A stretch of 64,000 nucleotides of DNA, from assembly GCF_029784155.1 (NCBI RefSeq), contig NC_073692.1:240207756-240271755 (forward strand), read 5' to 3'. The notes below the pieces were generated by a model. That model saw only the letters and a program-made list of their open reading frames with translations. It ran no database searches and had not been told where the DNA came from. The position numbers and the translations under genes were made by a program. Below, in pieces: positions 1 through 11,514 of the stretch (position 1 is its first letter; each line of letters starts with the position of its first letter). Origin of the DNA: Uranotaenia lowii. Taxonomy: Eukaryota; Arthropoda; Insecta; Diptera; Culicidae.

Positions 1-254
1 AGACATGAGACCTGAGACATGAGACATGAGCCATGAGCCATGAGACATGAGACCTGAGACCTGAGACATGAGACATGAGACATGAGACATGAGACCTGAA
101 ACCTGAGACATGAGACATGTGACCTGAGACATGAGACATGAGACCTGAGACATGAGACATGAGCCATGAGACCTGAGACATGAGACATGAGACATGAGAC
201 CTGAGACCTGAGACATGAAACCTAAGACCTGAGACATGGAACATGAGACCTGAG
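1..254. repeat. 7-bp minisatellite, left copy
   Basis: The sequence is almost entirely imperfect tandem copies of the heptamer ATGAGAC / CTGAGAC. The array is already running at the first base, so it extends upstream of the window. The same array occurs in reverse complement at 6797-7103 as part of the inverted duplication. Because seven is not a multiple of three, translation cycles through all frames and produces spurious Ser/His/Val-rich ORFs; no protein is meant here. Confidence 0.95.
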
Positions 255-394
255 ACCCTACTATTCTATTAATCTAATTGATTTTGTTTTTTATCTTAAA
301 AATAAACTATCATTGTACGCAAATTTTTAAATAATCATGGTTCTTACGCGTTTTTTTAGTAACGTGCTGTTTTGTTTAAACTTTTTAATTAAAA

Positions 395-560
395 TGGATT
401 TTTTTACGTGGATTTTCGAATTAACGAGGTTTTTTTTTTACGCGGATTTTCGAATTAACGCGGTTTTTTTTTACGCGGATTTTCGAATTAACGCGGTTTT
501 TTTTTACGCGGATTTTCGAATTAACGCGGTTTTTTTTTACGCGGGTTTTTTTTACGCGGG
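395..560 (+). repeat. Tandem array of about 32-bp ACGCGG/TTTTT units
   Basis: Four to five units of a poly-T run, ACGCGGATTTTCGAATTA and ACGCGG repeat at roughly 32-bp spacing. The same unit recurs in reverse complement at 6478-6655 (its inverted partner) and at 7180-7300. Translation gives repeated FFYADFRINAV-like strings that are an artefact of the array. Confidence 0.9.
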
Positions 561-3080
561 ACCAAATACCGCGTAAAAAAAAACCTCAGTGTATTATTAA
601 CTGAAACTTGATCTCTAAATTTGTTTTTCAAGCTCTGAAATTTGTACTCTGTTTTTAAAGCTTCACAATAACTTAAATAATGTCAATATTTTCCTCCTTT
701 TTTCCCAAAGTGGGAAGTTACGAACTTCCATAAAACATTTGCCACATCTATTTTTGAGTTATGCCTAATATCCGTACGCAATAAAGCTCTTTATCTTAAA
801 CTTACATGGAAGCTCCCTTATCTTTTCCAATTTTGTCCCCCACTGCTTGAAGAAGGTAGGTTGATCTACCCGGCTCCAGTTTACATAAATTTCTTATTGA
901 AAGAAAAAGATTCGCATATTGGAATTTATTGCATATTGTACTTTATGGAGATTAAATTTTGAAAACCGATCAAAAGCGTTAATCGAGACAGTTTTTTGAG
1001 TACATTCCTAATATTCTGTATTATGAGCATTTCCAGCTCCTGATAAGCTTTTAGATGGTGTATTTTTGAAGTTGAAAAAATAAGCTATGGAAATTAAAAA
1101 AAAACGATGAAAAGGATTTTTAAAAACCATTTTCAAACAGCTTTTTTCACCATTCTCGCCCTTAGAAGCAGTTTGAATATCTATCCTTTTTGCGCCAAAA
1201 TTATGTTAAAAAAAGTTTCGCCGTATGGCAACATTACAGCTTGAAGTTTTCCCAAACAGCACTTGAAATGGTACGAAAATCTTTGATTTTATACAGTGCA
1301 AATTTTTTGTTTTTTTTAATAAATTTATTAAAGAAAAAATATAAATATTAAAAAAAATATCAGTTGCATCACTAAATAAATTTTCAGCGTTTTTTATTTT
1401 CTCTTTGAAAGTCAAATATTTAAAAACGTTGGCAAAAACAAATTTCTTAGTGAACATTTGTCCCGTATATTGGGGCAAGTGTAAACGCAAAGCTTATTTT
1501 CAGATGCGTCAGAGTAAAGGCTTTAAAATGGATTTAATACGTATTTCTGTTTGTTTGTTTTATCAAATTTCGTTGATATAACTGCAGTATTCCGCTTCAA
1601 CATTCGGAATACACCTCCTGGTCTTTCCAACATATTGAATCATTTTGAAGATGAATTTCTTGAAAGTTCGAAGTTTGCCCTTGCCCCACCGTTTAAGTTG
1701 ACAGAAGGGAATATTGTTTTCAACACTTCAAAGGTATAATAAAAAATTCTCATAAACATTTTGCTTCCAGTTGAATATCAGTTCTAAAGTCTTACTTTTC
1801 AAAAAAGAAGCGGATCAAAAGTCTCTTTTATGATTCCATGTAACACAAAAACACTTTTCATGTTAAGTACGTACTTAAATTGGTATGTAAGCAAAAAGTA
1901 CAATGTTTTTTTCAGAGTTATTTAAAATAAATTGGAAATTGAATTCCCTCACTTTTGGTAAACAAAAATCAGTTTATTTCCCTGATACCTTTCATTTATG
2001 CACACGTCAGTCCTATCTTATCTAATTTAAAGAAAAAGCTCTTGATCAGTTAAGGTGTCCGATCGGATTTTTTTTATCTTCTTTAAATTTAAATGGCGCT
2101 TGGTAAAACTTCAGTTTAGAAAATTTTTACATGTTCAACAAAATGTTTCCGATCTACCTCTGTTGAAAACATCTTATTCATATTTCTGTTATCAATATGA
2201 TTCCAAAACAACCTTGTAGGCGAAATGGGTTAAAAAATTGTATGTAAATTTTTACTTTCTGCATTTTTTTCAATTGTCCGCAAAGTGTCATACCATTATT
2301 TCATTAGCATAAGAACTAAATTTATTTTTTTTAGACAACAAATGCTACCTACATTAACACGAACTAAATATAATAAAGTATTTTTGCAAATCTTTCAATT
2401 GGTTTTGATTCGATTGATAAAATACCAATCCGTGTCACATCTAGGCGTCATTTATAAACACGTGCTGTGTACAATTAAGCAAGAAAAACACATCTAGGTT
2501 GCATATCGCCCCCACGTGCATAAGAAATATAGGTACTTGATTGAGAAACAGGCGATCAATGAACGTATGCTTTGGTTACTATCCACTTGCGACGACGTTT
2601 GCTTGACCATAGAGACGAAAAACAAACCCCTCAAAAAAAAAAAAAAGAAAATCTCTAAAAATGGATGCCATGACTTTTCACATCAAGGCTCCATATCGCC
2701 ATCCCTTGCATTGAAAATATGCTTGGTTGAGGAATACGCGCCAAAATATTCCCACTGATCAGTATGCTATGCCATGGTTACTACCTCTCACGACGTTGGC
2801 TCGCGACGCCTCGACCATGGAGACAAAAAACAAACCGCCCAAAGGAAAAAAAAAATCTCAGGAAATTGAAGGCCATGACTTTAATTTGTTTCGAAAAACT
2901 ACAAACTTTGTATGGAAGCCCCCTCTTCCTTAAGTCGGAGCGGTTTGTAACTATTACAGAAACCATCTCCGGCCCCAAAAACCCTCAGATGCCAAGTTTC
3001 ACGATGATCGGTTCAGTAGTTTCCGAGTCTATAGGGAACAGACAGACAGACAAACATTCATTTTTTATATATATTTTAAA

Positions 3081-5133
3081 CTAGCTGACCCGTTGTGCTT
3101 TGCTACACCTTCCGAAAAAAAGTGTAATTTGTAAAAATTTATTCAAATTAAGATTTTAGAGAGCATCTGGATTATTTTTTGGAGTTGAAAAAATAAGCTA
3201 TAGAAATTTGAAAAAAAAACGATGAAAAGGATTTTTAATAACCATTTTCAAATAGCTTTTTTCACCATCCTCGCCTAAGAAGCAGTTTGAATATCTATCC
3301 TTTTCGCGCCAAAATTAGGTTAAAAAAAAAGTTTTGCCATATTCCAAACTCGTGGACATGAGACATTATAACTTGCAGTTTTCCAAAAAAGCATTTATCA
3401 TGGTAATGAAAAATATTTCAAATTAGTTAGGTATTAAATACAGTGCAAATTTCTTCTTTTTTTAAATAAATTTATTACGGCAAAAAATGTAAATATTCAA
3501 AAAATATCAGTAGCAGAAAGTCAAATATTCAAAAATGATGGCAAAAACAAACTTTTAAGTTTACATTTGTCCCGTATATTTGGGCAAGTGTCAATGCAAA
3601 GCTTATTTACAGATGCGTCAGAGTAATGGCTTTAAAATGGATTTAATTCGTATTCCTGTTTTTTGTTCTATCAAGTATCACTGATATATCTGTAGTATTC
3701 CTGCAGTATAAATTTATGTTTTACTCCACTTTTAACAAATGCCGTTCAAAGGGAATGACAAAGGTCATTTACAAAGACATTTAAGAATTTTCAATATCCG
3801 CTTCAGTTTCAATATTCAGAATACTCCTTCTGGCCTTCCCAACATATTGAATCATTTTGAAGATGAATTTCTTAAAAGTTCGACGTTTGCCCTTGCCCCA
3901 CCGTGTAAGTTGACAGGAGGGAATATTGTTTTTAACACTTTAAGGATATACTACAAATTTCTCATAAAAATTTTGCGTCCAGTTAAATATCAGTTCTAAA
4001 GTCTCGCTTTTCAAAAACGAAACGAATCGAAAGTCTCTTTTATGCAGCCATGTAACACAAAAACACTGAATTGGTATGTAATAAAAAAGTACGATGGTTT
4101 GTTCAGAACTATTTAAAATAAAAAGCTCCCAGTTTAATTTCTTAATTCGTTTCAGTTGTGTTTTGTACCGAAGCAACAATTTCTAGAAGAAAACATAATT
4201 TTTAATTTTTTTTAACAGAAAAAGTTGAACGTTTGAATATGTTCTAATGTTCCTTGAATGAAAAGTCGAATGCTACCTACATTAACACGAACTAAATATG
4301 GAAGTATTTTTGCGAATCTTGCAATTGGTTATGATTCGATTAATAAAATACCAATCCGTGTCACATCTAAGCGTCAATTAAGCAAGAAAAAAACACATCT
4401 AGGTTGCATATCGCCCCCACGTGCATAAGAAACATAGGTACTTGGTTGAGGAACAGGCGCCTGATTGTTAAATTTTTCCAGCGATCAATGAACAGTATGC
4501 TTTAGTTACTATCCACTTGCGACGACGTTTGCTTGACCGTAGAGACGAAAAACAAACCCCTCAAATAAAAGAAAATCTCTAAAAATGGATGCCATGACTT
4601 TTCAATTTCAGATTTTGGCAAAAAAAATGTAGGTATATGTTTTATTCGATCGACAAAATGTCAATCTGGGTCTCATCCAGGCGTCATTCATTACCATGTG
4701 CTGTACAAATGAGCTAGGAATCAAGTAGAAAAAAAAATCACATCTAGGCTTCATATCGTCACCCCTTGCATTGAAAATATTCTTGGTTGAGAAATACGCG
4801 CCAAAAAATTCCCACTGACCAGTATGCTATGCCATCGTTACTATCCTTTTGCGACGTTGGCTCGACGCCTCGACCTTGGAGACGAAAAACAAACCGCCCA
4901 AAGGAAGAAAAAATCTCGAGAAAATGGATGTCATGACTTTAATTTGTTCCGAAAAACAACAAATTTTGTATGGAAGCCCCCCCTCCCTTAAGTCGGATGG
5001 AGTTTTGACTATTACAGAAACCATCCCCGGCCTCAAAAACCCTCAGATGCCAATTTTGACGATGATCGGTTCAGTAGTTTCCGAGTCTATAGGGAACAGA
5101 CAGACAGACAAACATTCATTTTTATATATATAG
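3081..5133 (+). mobile_element. AGCTGACCCG-family repeat, copy B
   Basis: The element begins CTAGCTGACCCG right after the TATA tail of copy A and ends with a GACA run and TTTTTATATATATAG at 5133. After about 90 bp it is a diverged direct copy of A from about 1065 onward, so it lacks A's 5' minisatellite and ACGCGG region. A internal match: the stretch at 3180-3310 parallels 1070-1190. No coding capacity is seen. A and B lie head to tail, which points to insertion of one into the tail of the other, or to tandem duplication. Confidence 0.75.
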
Positions 5134-7054
5134 ATAACTCTGAAAAAAACATTGTACTTTTTGCTTACATACCAATTTAAGTTCGTACTTAACATGAAAA
5201 GTGTTTTTGTGTTACATGGAATCATAAAAGAGACTTTTGATCCGCTTCTTTTTTGAAAAGTAAGACTTTAGAACTGATATTCAACTGGAAGCAAAATGTT
5301 TATGAGAATTTTTTATTATACCTTTGAAGTGTTGAAAACAATATTCCCTTCTGTCAACTTAAACGGTGGGGCAAGGGCAAACTTCGAACTTTCAAGAAAT
5401 TCATCTTCAAAATGATTCAATATGTTGGAAAGACCAGGAGGTGTATTCCGAATGTTGAAGCGGAATACTGCAGTTATATCAACGAAATTTGATAAAACAA
5501 ACAAACAGAAATACGTATTAAATCCATTTTAAAGCCTTTACTCTGACGCATCTGAAAATAAGCTTTGCGTTTACACTTGCCCCAATATACGGGACAAATG
5601 TTCACTAAGAAATTTGTTTTTGCCAACGTTTTTAAATATTTGACTTTCAAAGAGAAAATAAAAAACGCTGAAAATTTATTTAGTGATGCAACTGATATTT
5701 TTTTTAATATTTATATTTTTTCTTTAATAAATTTATTAAAAAAAACAAAAAATTTGCACTGTATAAAATCAAAGATTTTCGTACCATTTCAAGTGCTGTT
5801 TGGGAAAACTTCAAGCTGTAATGTTGCCATACGGCGAAACTTTTTTTAACATAATTTTGGCGCAAAAAGGATAGATATTCAAACTGCTTCTAAGGGCGAG
5901 AATGGTGAAAAAAGCTGTTTGAAAATGGTTTTTAAAAATCCTTTTCATCGTTTTTTTTTAATTTCCATAGCTTATTTTTTCATCTTCAAAAATACACCAT
6001 CTAAAAGCTTATCAGGAGCTGGAAATGCTCATAATACAGAATATTAGGAATGTACTCAAAAAACTGTCTCGATTAACGCTTTTGATCGGTTTTCAAAATT
6101 TAATCTCCATAAAGTACAATATGCAATAAATTCCAATATGCGAATCTTTTTCTTTCAATAAGAAATTTATGTAAACTGGAGCCGGGTAGATCAACCTACC
6201 TTCTTCAAGCAGTGGGGGACAAAATTGGAAAAGATAAGGGAGCTTCCATGTAAGTTTAAGATAAAGAGCTTTATTGCGTACGGATATTAGGCATAACTCA
6301 AAAATAGATGTGGCAAATGTTTTATGGAAGTTCGTAACTTCCCACTTTGGGAAAAAAGGAGGAAAATATTGACATTATTTAAGTTATTGTGAAGCTTTAA
6401 AAACAGAGTACAAATTTCAGAGCTTGAAAAACAAATTTAGAGATCAAGTTTCAGTTAATAATACACTGAGGTTTCTTTTTACGCGGTATTTGGTCCCGCG
6501 TAAAAAAAAACCCGCGTAAAAAAAAACCGCGTTAATTCGAAAATCCGCGTAAAAAAAAACCGCGTTAATTCGAAAATCCGCGTAAAAAAAAACCGCGTTA
6601 ATTCGAAAATCCGCGTAAAAAAAAACCTCGTTAATTCGAAAATCCACGTAAAAAAATCCATTTTAATTAAAAAGTTCAAACAAAACAGCACGTTACTAAA
6701 AAAACGCGTAAGAACCATGATTATTTAAAAATTTGCGTACAATGATAGTTTATTTTTAAGATAAAAAACAAAATCAATTAGATTAATAGAATAGTAGGGT
6801 CTCAGGTCTCATGTTCCATGTCTCAGGTCTTAGGTTTCATGTCTCAGGTCTCAGGTCTCATGTCTCATGTCTCATGTCTCAGGTCTCATGGCTCATGTCT
6901 CATGTCTCAGGTCTCATGTCTCATGTCTCAGGTCACATGTCTCATGTCTCAGGTTTCAGGTCTCATGTCTCATGTCTCATGTCTCATGTCTCAGGTCTCA
7001 GGTCTCATGTCTCATGGCTCATGGCTCATGTCTCATGTCTCAGGTCTCATGTCT
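5134..7054 (-). repeat. Right arm of the inverted duplication
   Basis: This is the reverse complement of 1-1921. The arms flank a 3,212-bp spacer (1922-5133). Homology ends within one base of the end of copy B: left reads ...GAGTTATTTAAA while the right, reverse complemented, reads ...GAGTTATCTATA. The right arm continues past 7054 through the end of the minisatellite to 7473, so the true duplication is longer than the window shows. Confidence 0.93.
6478..6655 (-). repeat. Tandem array of about 32-bp ACGCGG/poly-A units
   Basis: Reverse-complement partner of the array at 395-560, with the same unit count and near-identical sequence. The unit is CCGCGTTAATTCGAAAATCC plus a poly-A run. Confidence 0.9.
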
Positions 7055-7103
7055 CATGTCTCAGGTTTCAGGTCTCAGGTCTCATGTATCACGTTCTTAG
7101 TCT
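6797..7103. repeat. 7-bp minisatellite, right copy
   Basis: Tandem GTCTCAT / GTCTCAG heptamers, the reverse complement of the array at 1-254. This copy is complete and shows the array's outer edge at about 7103. The overlapping ORFs rich in SHVSGL are translations of the repeat, not genes. Confidence 0.95.
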
Positions 7104-7179
7104 CAGAGCTAAGATTTTCCCAACTACAAAAAGATTCTAAGTGTTTTCCTTTGAAAAAGTCTTAGAATATTTTCTCTGA

Positions 7180-7300
7180 AAAACCGCGTTAATTCGAAAA
7201 TCCGCGTAAAAAAAAACCGCGTTAATTCGAAAATCCGCGTAAAAAAAAACCGCGTTAATTCGAAAATCCGCGTAAAAAAAGCCGCGTAAAAAAAAACCGT
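7180..7300 (-). repeat. Second ACGCGG/poly-A array of copy A'
   Basis: Three units of the same roughly 32-bp repeat as 6478-6655, on the other side of the minisatellite. Copy A' therefore has the arrangement array, minisatellite, array. Confidence 0.85.
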
Positions 7301-7473
7301 GTATATACCATCTTTGAATCGCAATTCGGAACTTCAGCTGCAGCTCTCATTTCAAAGTTGTTGGTTCTGACCTATGATGAGGTTTGATTTAAAAAAAATG
7401 CTTACAAAAATCTAAATTTTAACAAATTACATTTATGTTTGGAAGGTGTAGCAAAGCACACCGGGTCAGCTAG

Positions 7474-7984
7474 TTTATTTTATAATTATAAAAAGGATTG
7501 TACAATTTGATTAAAAGGTTCAACTTTGTACTTGGAGAATAGGTTTTTCTTTAAATTATCGTAGGTAGGTACTCAGAATTTGCTCCAAAATCAAGTTATG
7601 AACCAGGACTTAAACCGTAACTTCAAATTCTTGTAAAAAAAAATTAATCTTGATCAGGATTCATGAAATTAGAAAATGTGTCCCATAAATTATAATTTAT
7701 GATTCATGGAAAAGAAACTTAAAAAATGAAAGCTTGTTGGATTGGATTGGAGCAAAATCACAACAATTCATGATATTTTCTTTTTTTTTCATGATGGATG
7801 GGAAAAATTAGGTTTTCAACTGTCTAGGAATAAAAAGTTAAACATTGGTTCAAGCAAAACTCAACTCAAAATAGATAGATTAAGCGTACGCGAGCGTCAC
7901 AGATTATTCAATCGACATAGTAATAGAGAAAAATAAAAATAAAACGAACAGTAGGGGGAATGAGGATATTTGATCTCCGGGGAT
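7474..7984. other. Intergenic or intronic, nothing recognised
   Basis: AT-rich sequence with short A and T runs. The 64-codon frame around 7742-7936 has no recognisable domain. Confidence 0.6.
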
Positions 7985-9046
7985 ACATCCCGATCAGAAG
8001 AGAAAAACTAAATTATATCAAGATGAGATATTTTGATATTCAATTTCTTCCTATCTGGACGAGTTATAATTTAGTACTCGTAGGATGTTAAAATATCTCA
8101 AATTATATCAAAAAGTCTTTGCAGCCATAACTAAATCATATCAACCGTTGTTATAATGTAATCAAAATTATAACTCATCCAGATAGAAAAAATCAACTAA
8201 TAATCTTATTGGATTTGTATGCAAAAAAAAAGATGGTGATAAAAGATGAGTTTCGAACTCATCACTTTTCCATTCCCATACCATCCCACCAGCTGTGTGT
8301 CCTTGCTTACTACACTACCTGAACTTCTTAGAAGATAGGTGTTTATTTTCGTACTGATTCTGCATAGCTCGATCCCGGCTGCTTGTTTAGGGACGGCCTG
8401 CAAAGACAGGCAGCTGTTTGGGTTCCATAAAATTGGCCAATGGGAATTCATATAAGTGTACCTGATGAATTGGAATTTTGATGGATCGGCCCGATCGGGA
8501 TCGGACAGTTGGAATTCTCAAAAGGAATCGTGCGCACGGGAATCAGGCAGTCGTTTGTGTGGATTCAAACTGGACAATGGGAATTTCTATACGTTTACGT
8601 TTGCGTGCGGCGGGCAGGCAGTCGACTTCGAGTGTCGTTCAGATGAACCTACTGAAATGCAGGTTCCGAAAATCCAATAGCAGCTTTATAAGCAGGCAGA
8701 TCAAAACAGAGAAAAACAACAGTCCCCAGTCTTTTTCTTTCGACTCATAAATAAAATAAATAAAAGTATACAGGTTGATTATAGTACTAGATTGAATATA
8801 AATACTTAAGCTTTGAAAATATAAATGAAACGATGCCTCAAAAATTATTATTTTCATTCATATAGGTCATCGAATAATTTCATCTAAGCTTCCAAAAGTG
8901 CGTTTTAATTAAAACTAGATAAAATTCTGTTTTAGAAAAAACACAAACAACAAATCTCATTTCAAAACTATAACTGAATCAGATATAAATATCTCGCTGA
9001 GATAGGTTTGAGTAACGATTTTGTTATGCTCTTCTGATCGGGATAT
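7985..9046. mobile_element. Inverted-repeat element with CCCGATCAGAAGAG ends
   Basis: The left end reads ATCCCGATCAGAAGAG (from 7987) and the right end, reverse complemented, reads ATCCCGATCAGAAGAGCAT (to 9044). The termini are therefore inverted repeats of about 16 bp around a roughly 1.06-kb body. Further internal inversions involve TATAACTCATCCAGATAG-like blocks near 8055 and 8170. No transposase is encoded, so it is non-autonomous. I could not define a target-site duplication, and the superfamily is unassigned. Confidence 0.65.
8226..8335 (-). repeat. tRNA-like segment (SINE-head relic) inside the element
   Basis: On the minus strand, ATGAG-TTCGAAA-CTCAT forms a perfect T-arm: a 5-bp stem and a 7-nt loop with the RNA polymerase III box B core GTTCGAAAC. 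About 60 nt upstream is a poor box A-like stretch, TAGTGTAGTAAGCAAGG. The acceptor stem does not close well and there is no CCA-type end, so this is not a functional tRNA gene. It is best read as a tRNA-derived SINE head or a chance mimic. Confidence 0.4.
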
Positions 9047-9281
9047 TTCCTCAGCTATATCTCGAAACTGGAATGTCTTACATTGATCAAATGTTCTAGA
9101 AATATTTGACAAATAAAATAAAACAAGAAACCTGTAATCCGAATATTTTTTAAATTATATTATGTGAGTTATTGCACTTTGTTTGAAATTTTTTATAAAA
9201 GGTTACTGTAGTATCTTTTTTATCATTTTGAAATGTGTCTACATGTTAAATTATAATAAAAATATTTTTTTCCAATATGTC

Positions 9282-9302
9282 AACCGCTAGAGTATAATAT
9301 GA
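9282..9302. repeat. 21-bp boundary motif, copy 1
   Basis: The motif begins AACCGCTAGAGTATAATATG. It recurs exactly at 10147-10167 and with three differences at 11124-11144. It flanks the unit that ends in the ATGCT tail and may be its target-site duplication. Confidence 0.7.
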
Positions 9303-10146
9303 TCTAAGTAGTCTGTGACAAGAAACTGACGTGTTTTTTTCGAGCTCTTCATTACAAGCTTGTGAAAAAGATTCAAAAATCATTGAAAATCAAGTGTAAA
9401 TCGTATTTTTTCGGGACAAAATACCCCAGTTGAAGACAGCACACAAATGGAAAGATCGAAAAGAGAGAAAAAAGGGCTCTCCTGATTTTAGGAACTAATC
9501 ACGGAGTGCAACCGTAATGCCATTGGCCAGGAAGGGCCGCGGTAGGTGGATTGTTGATACCAAGCAAAAGTTCAAGGTGTGAAAAGTACCCGAGCTAATT
9601 TATTTGAAAATAGTGAAAATTTGTAGAAAAAAGTGTTATTCAATGTGCGTGGATTGGCCTTAGTTTTTCGAAAGGTGGTCAGTAGGTTCCACATCTCAGA
9701 TAGGCGCCAATAAAGCCTGAGTACATAACAAAATCGGTGAGCTCGTTCCATTGTTTTTGTATTTATTTGTTAAGTTTTGTATTTATTTGTAAATCATGAC
9801 ATTATTTTTCATCAATCCTATTTGCCAAATAGGATTTCCGTAAACATAAAAAAAACCCTCCCCTCTCCTGTTTGAAAACAGCATCTGTATGTAGGGTCGT
9901 ACGAGTTCTCTGCACCTGAAAAGTTTATTTAGCTGTTTCAGACCATCCCTTCTATGATTACATTGACTTGCCGCGGTGTGCATTTTGGTACCACACTAAT
10001 ACTCAATATCAGCACTTGAAACGAGTATTGAGTCCAGATACTTGTTTTGGCATCTCGTGTCGGGATTGATCTTTAGTTGTACCTCGTGTATCAGCCAATG
10101 CAAGATGTGTGTAGTCACCCTATGCTATGCTATGCTATGCTATGTT
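9303..10146 (+). mobile_element. Retroelement-like unit 1 with ATGCT tandem tail
   Basis: The unit ends in about five copies of ATGCT (10120-10144), the kind of short tandem 3' tail carried by several I/LOA-type LINEs and SINEs. It is bounded on both sides by the same 21-bp motif. Its last 350 bp (from about 9790) are homologous to the end of unit 2, sharing blocks such as GTTCTCTGCACCTGAAAAGT. No long ORF is present, so it is a 5'-truncated or non-autonomous copy. Confidence 0.55.
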
Positions 10147-10167
10147 AACCGCTAGAGTATAATATGA

Positions 10168-11123
10168 CATTCGCAGTTGGCCTTGGACGAATACGGTCGG
10201 GTTTTTTTCGGTAGCGCGTTCCGTCTCGCCTTCTCACAACTACTTCAAATGTTTCATTTTGCATTGAAGATACTTTAAACTTTTTACATTGGAAAGGATA
10301 AATTTAAGTAAAGTATGTGAAGTTTTAAGAGCAGCTACCCGGGATTCATTTATTTTGATTGAAAATAGTGCTTGATAGAAAAGCAAAGAAAAATGGCTGG
10401 CGGTGTGATCTGTTTTTTATTTACGCAGTGCAATGTCCTGGTACAATGATGTGTTTTTGTGGTCGAATGCTGGTGAAGCCAGGATAAATTGTTGTAAAAA
10501 AGACAATATGAAGGATTTGGCAAACAGATATTGCCGTGGCGTAGCCTAAGTGCCAACGAAAGTGAAAAAAAGATGAGGCCGCGATGGACAAACGAAAGCT
10601 TGATTTTCCTGATTGCTGCGATGCGCGTTGCGCATAAGCAACAGATATTTAAAAAAATATATTTGGATGCAACCCATTTCAAAATGACTGGAATCAGGAA
10701 GAAGAGAGACAGCACCGGCTAAAACATACCACCTTTGAATGGACGTTGGTGAGAACGTTTCTATTTTTAAACTTAATGCTTTTACACCATTTTTAATATA
10801 TTTTGCATATCGTCCTATTTGCCAAGTAGAATTTCTCATGTATCCCCTACCTATCTGAATACAGCACCTTGGGTCGCATAAGTTCTCTGCACCTGAAAAG
10901 TTCATTTAGCTGTATCAGATCATCCCCATTATGATTACATTGACTTGTCACGGTGTGCATTATTGTTCCACACTTATATTCAAAACCAACTCTTGAAATG
11001 AGTTTTGAATCCAGAATCTCGTTTTGGCATCTTGTGTTTGTTTTGATAATTGAGTTGTACTTTGTGCACAGCCAATGGAAGATGTGTGTAGTCATCCAAT
11101 GCTATGCTATGCAATGCTATTTC
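10168..11123 (+). mobile_element. Retroelement-like unit 2 with ATGCT tail
   Basis: A diverged relative of unit 1 in the same orientation, again ending in ATGCT repeats (11096-11120) and followed by a diverged copy of the 21-bp motif. Shared blocks include TTAGCTGTWTCAGA and AAGATGTGTGTAGTCA. The 5' half (10168-10795) is not clearly shared. A 63-codon frame at 10531-10722 contains a WTNESLIFLIAAM-like stretch faintly reminiscent of Myb/SANT-like domains, which is too weak to call. Confidence 0.5.
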
Positions 11124-11144
11124 AGCCGTTAGAGTTTAATATGA

Positions 11145-11510
11145 ACTTCTTTTTGAACTTGAATTCTTTTTTTCCGACATTTATAAACTGTTAAATGAAA
11201 ACAAATATGGCCAAAAAAGTCAACAGAACATTTATCGTTTGATTTTTGCGATAGCTTAAGGCACCCTGATTGAAGGATCAAGTCTTCTATAAAAACATCA
11301 CTTTTTTTAATCCCTCGAAAACGCTTCTAGTTCATCTACGGGTTTATGTATTGATCTAATTTTTGCAGCTTATAAACTTGAAATTACACGCTGTCAGAAA
11401 ATGCAAAAGACGGTGATCTGCTCCAGAACGATAATATGAAAATAAGAAAAAGGGATCAAGTATCCCAATTCTCCCCTTTATGAATTTAACCTAGCTGCTT
11501 CAGCTGTTTT
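11145..11510. other. Nothing recognised
   Basis: AT-rich unique-looking sequence; no ORF, repeat or motif supported. Confidence 0.5.
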
Positions 11511-11514
11511 CATT

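Larger units (their letters stand above)
1..1921 (+). repeat. Left arm of a large inverted duplication
   Basis: Base x in this arm pairs with base 7055-x in the right arm (5134-7054). The register is kept at every point I compared: the minisatellite, the poly-T/ACGCGG array, and the segments 1206-1490 and 1551-1739, whose translations are identical to 5565-5849 and 5316-5504 on the other strand. I saw only isolated substitutions, for example near 1072, 583 and 1874. The arm probably continues upstream, because the right arm runs on past 7054. Such near identity means a very recent event or an assembly fold-back. Confidence 0.93.
1..3079 (+). mobile_element. AGCTGACCCG-family repeat, copy A (5' end outside window)
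   Basis: This is a non-coding dispersed element. Its 3' end has a run of GACA repeats (about 3038-3055) followed by a TATATAT tail. The 5' end is not in the window but can be inferred from the inverted copy A', which begins CTAGCTGACCCGG at 7473. Joining A' to the unduplicated 3' part (1922-3079) gives an element of roughly 3.5 kb. I see no transposase or reverse transcriptase in it. The class is unresolved: the internal minisatellites, the fixed 5' motif and the GACA/TATA 3' end suggest a non-autonomous retroelement rather than a TIR transposon, but this is inference. Confidence 0.7.
5134..7473 (-). mobile_element. AGCTGACCCG-family repeat, inverted copy A' (3' truncated)
   Basis: Read on the minus strand it starts at 7473 with CTAGCTGACCCGGTGTGCTT and runs through an ACGCGG array, the 7-bp minisatellite, a second ACGCGG array and the body of the element. 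It stops abruptly at 5134, exactly where copy B ends on the plus strand. The 5134-7054 part is nearly identical to 1-1921. It lacks the 3' GACA/TATA end of the family, so the breakpoint at 5133/5134 is a structural junction and not a normal insertion end. Confidence 0.8.

Noticed and set aside
1206..1739. Pair of conserved small genes repeated at 5316-5849
   Set aside because: Identity comes from the inverted duplication of whole DNA, including non-coding arrays, not from selection on protein.
6811..7165. Overlapping Ser/His/Val-rich frames of 77-115 codons
   Set aside because: Translation of the 7-bp minisatellite in all three frames; artefact.
10531..10722. Myb/SANT-like domain protein
   Set aside because: Only a short WTNESLIFL-like stretch matches; too short and lies within a retroelement-like unit.
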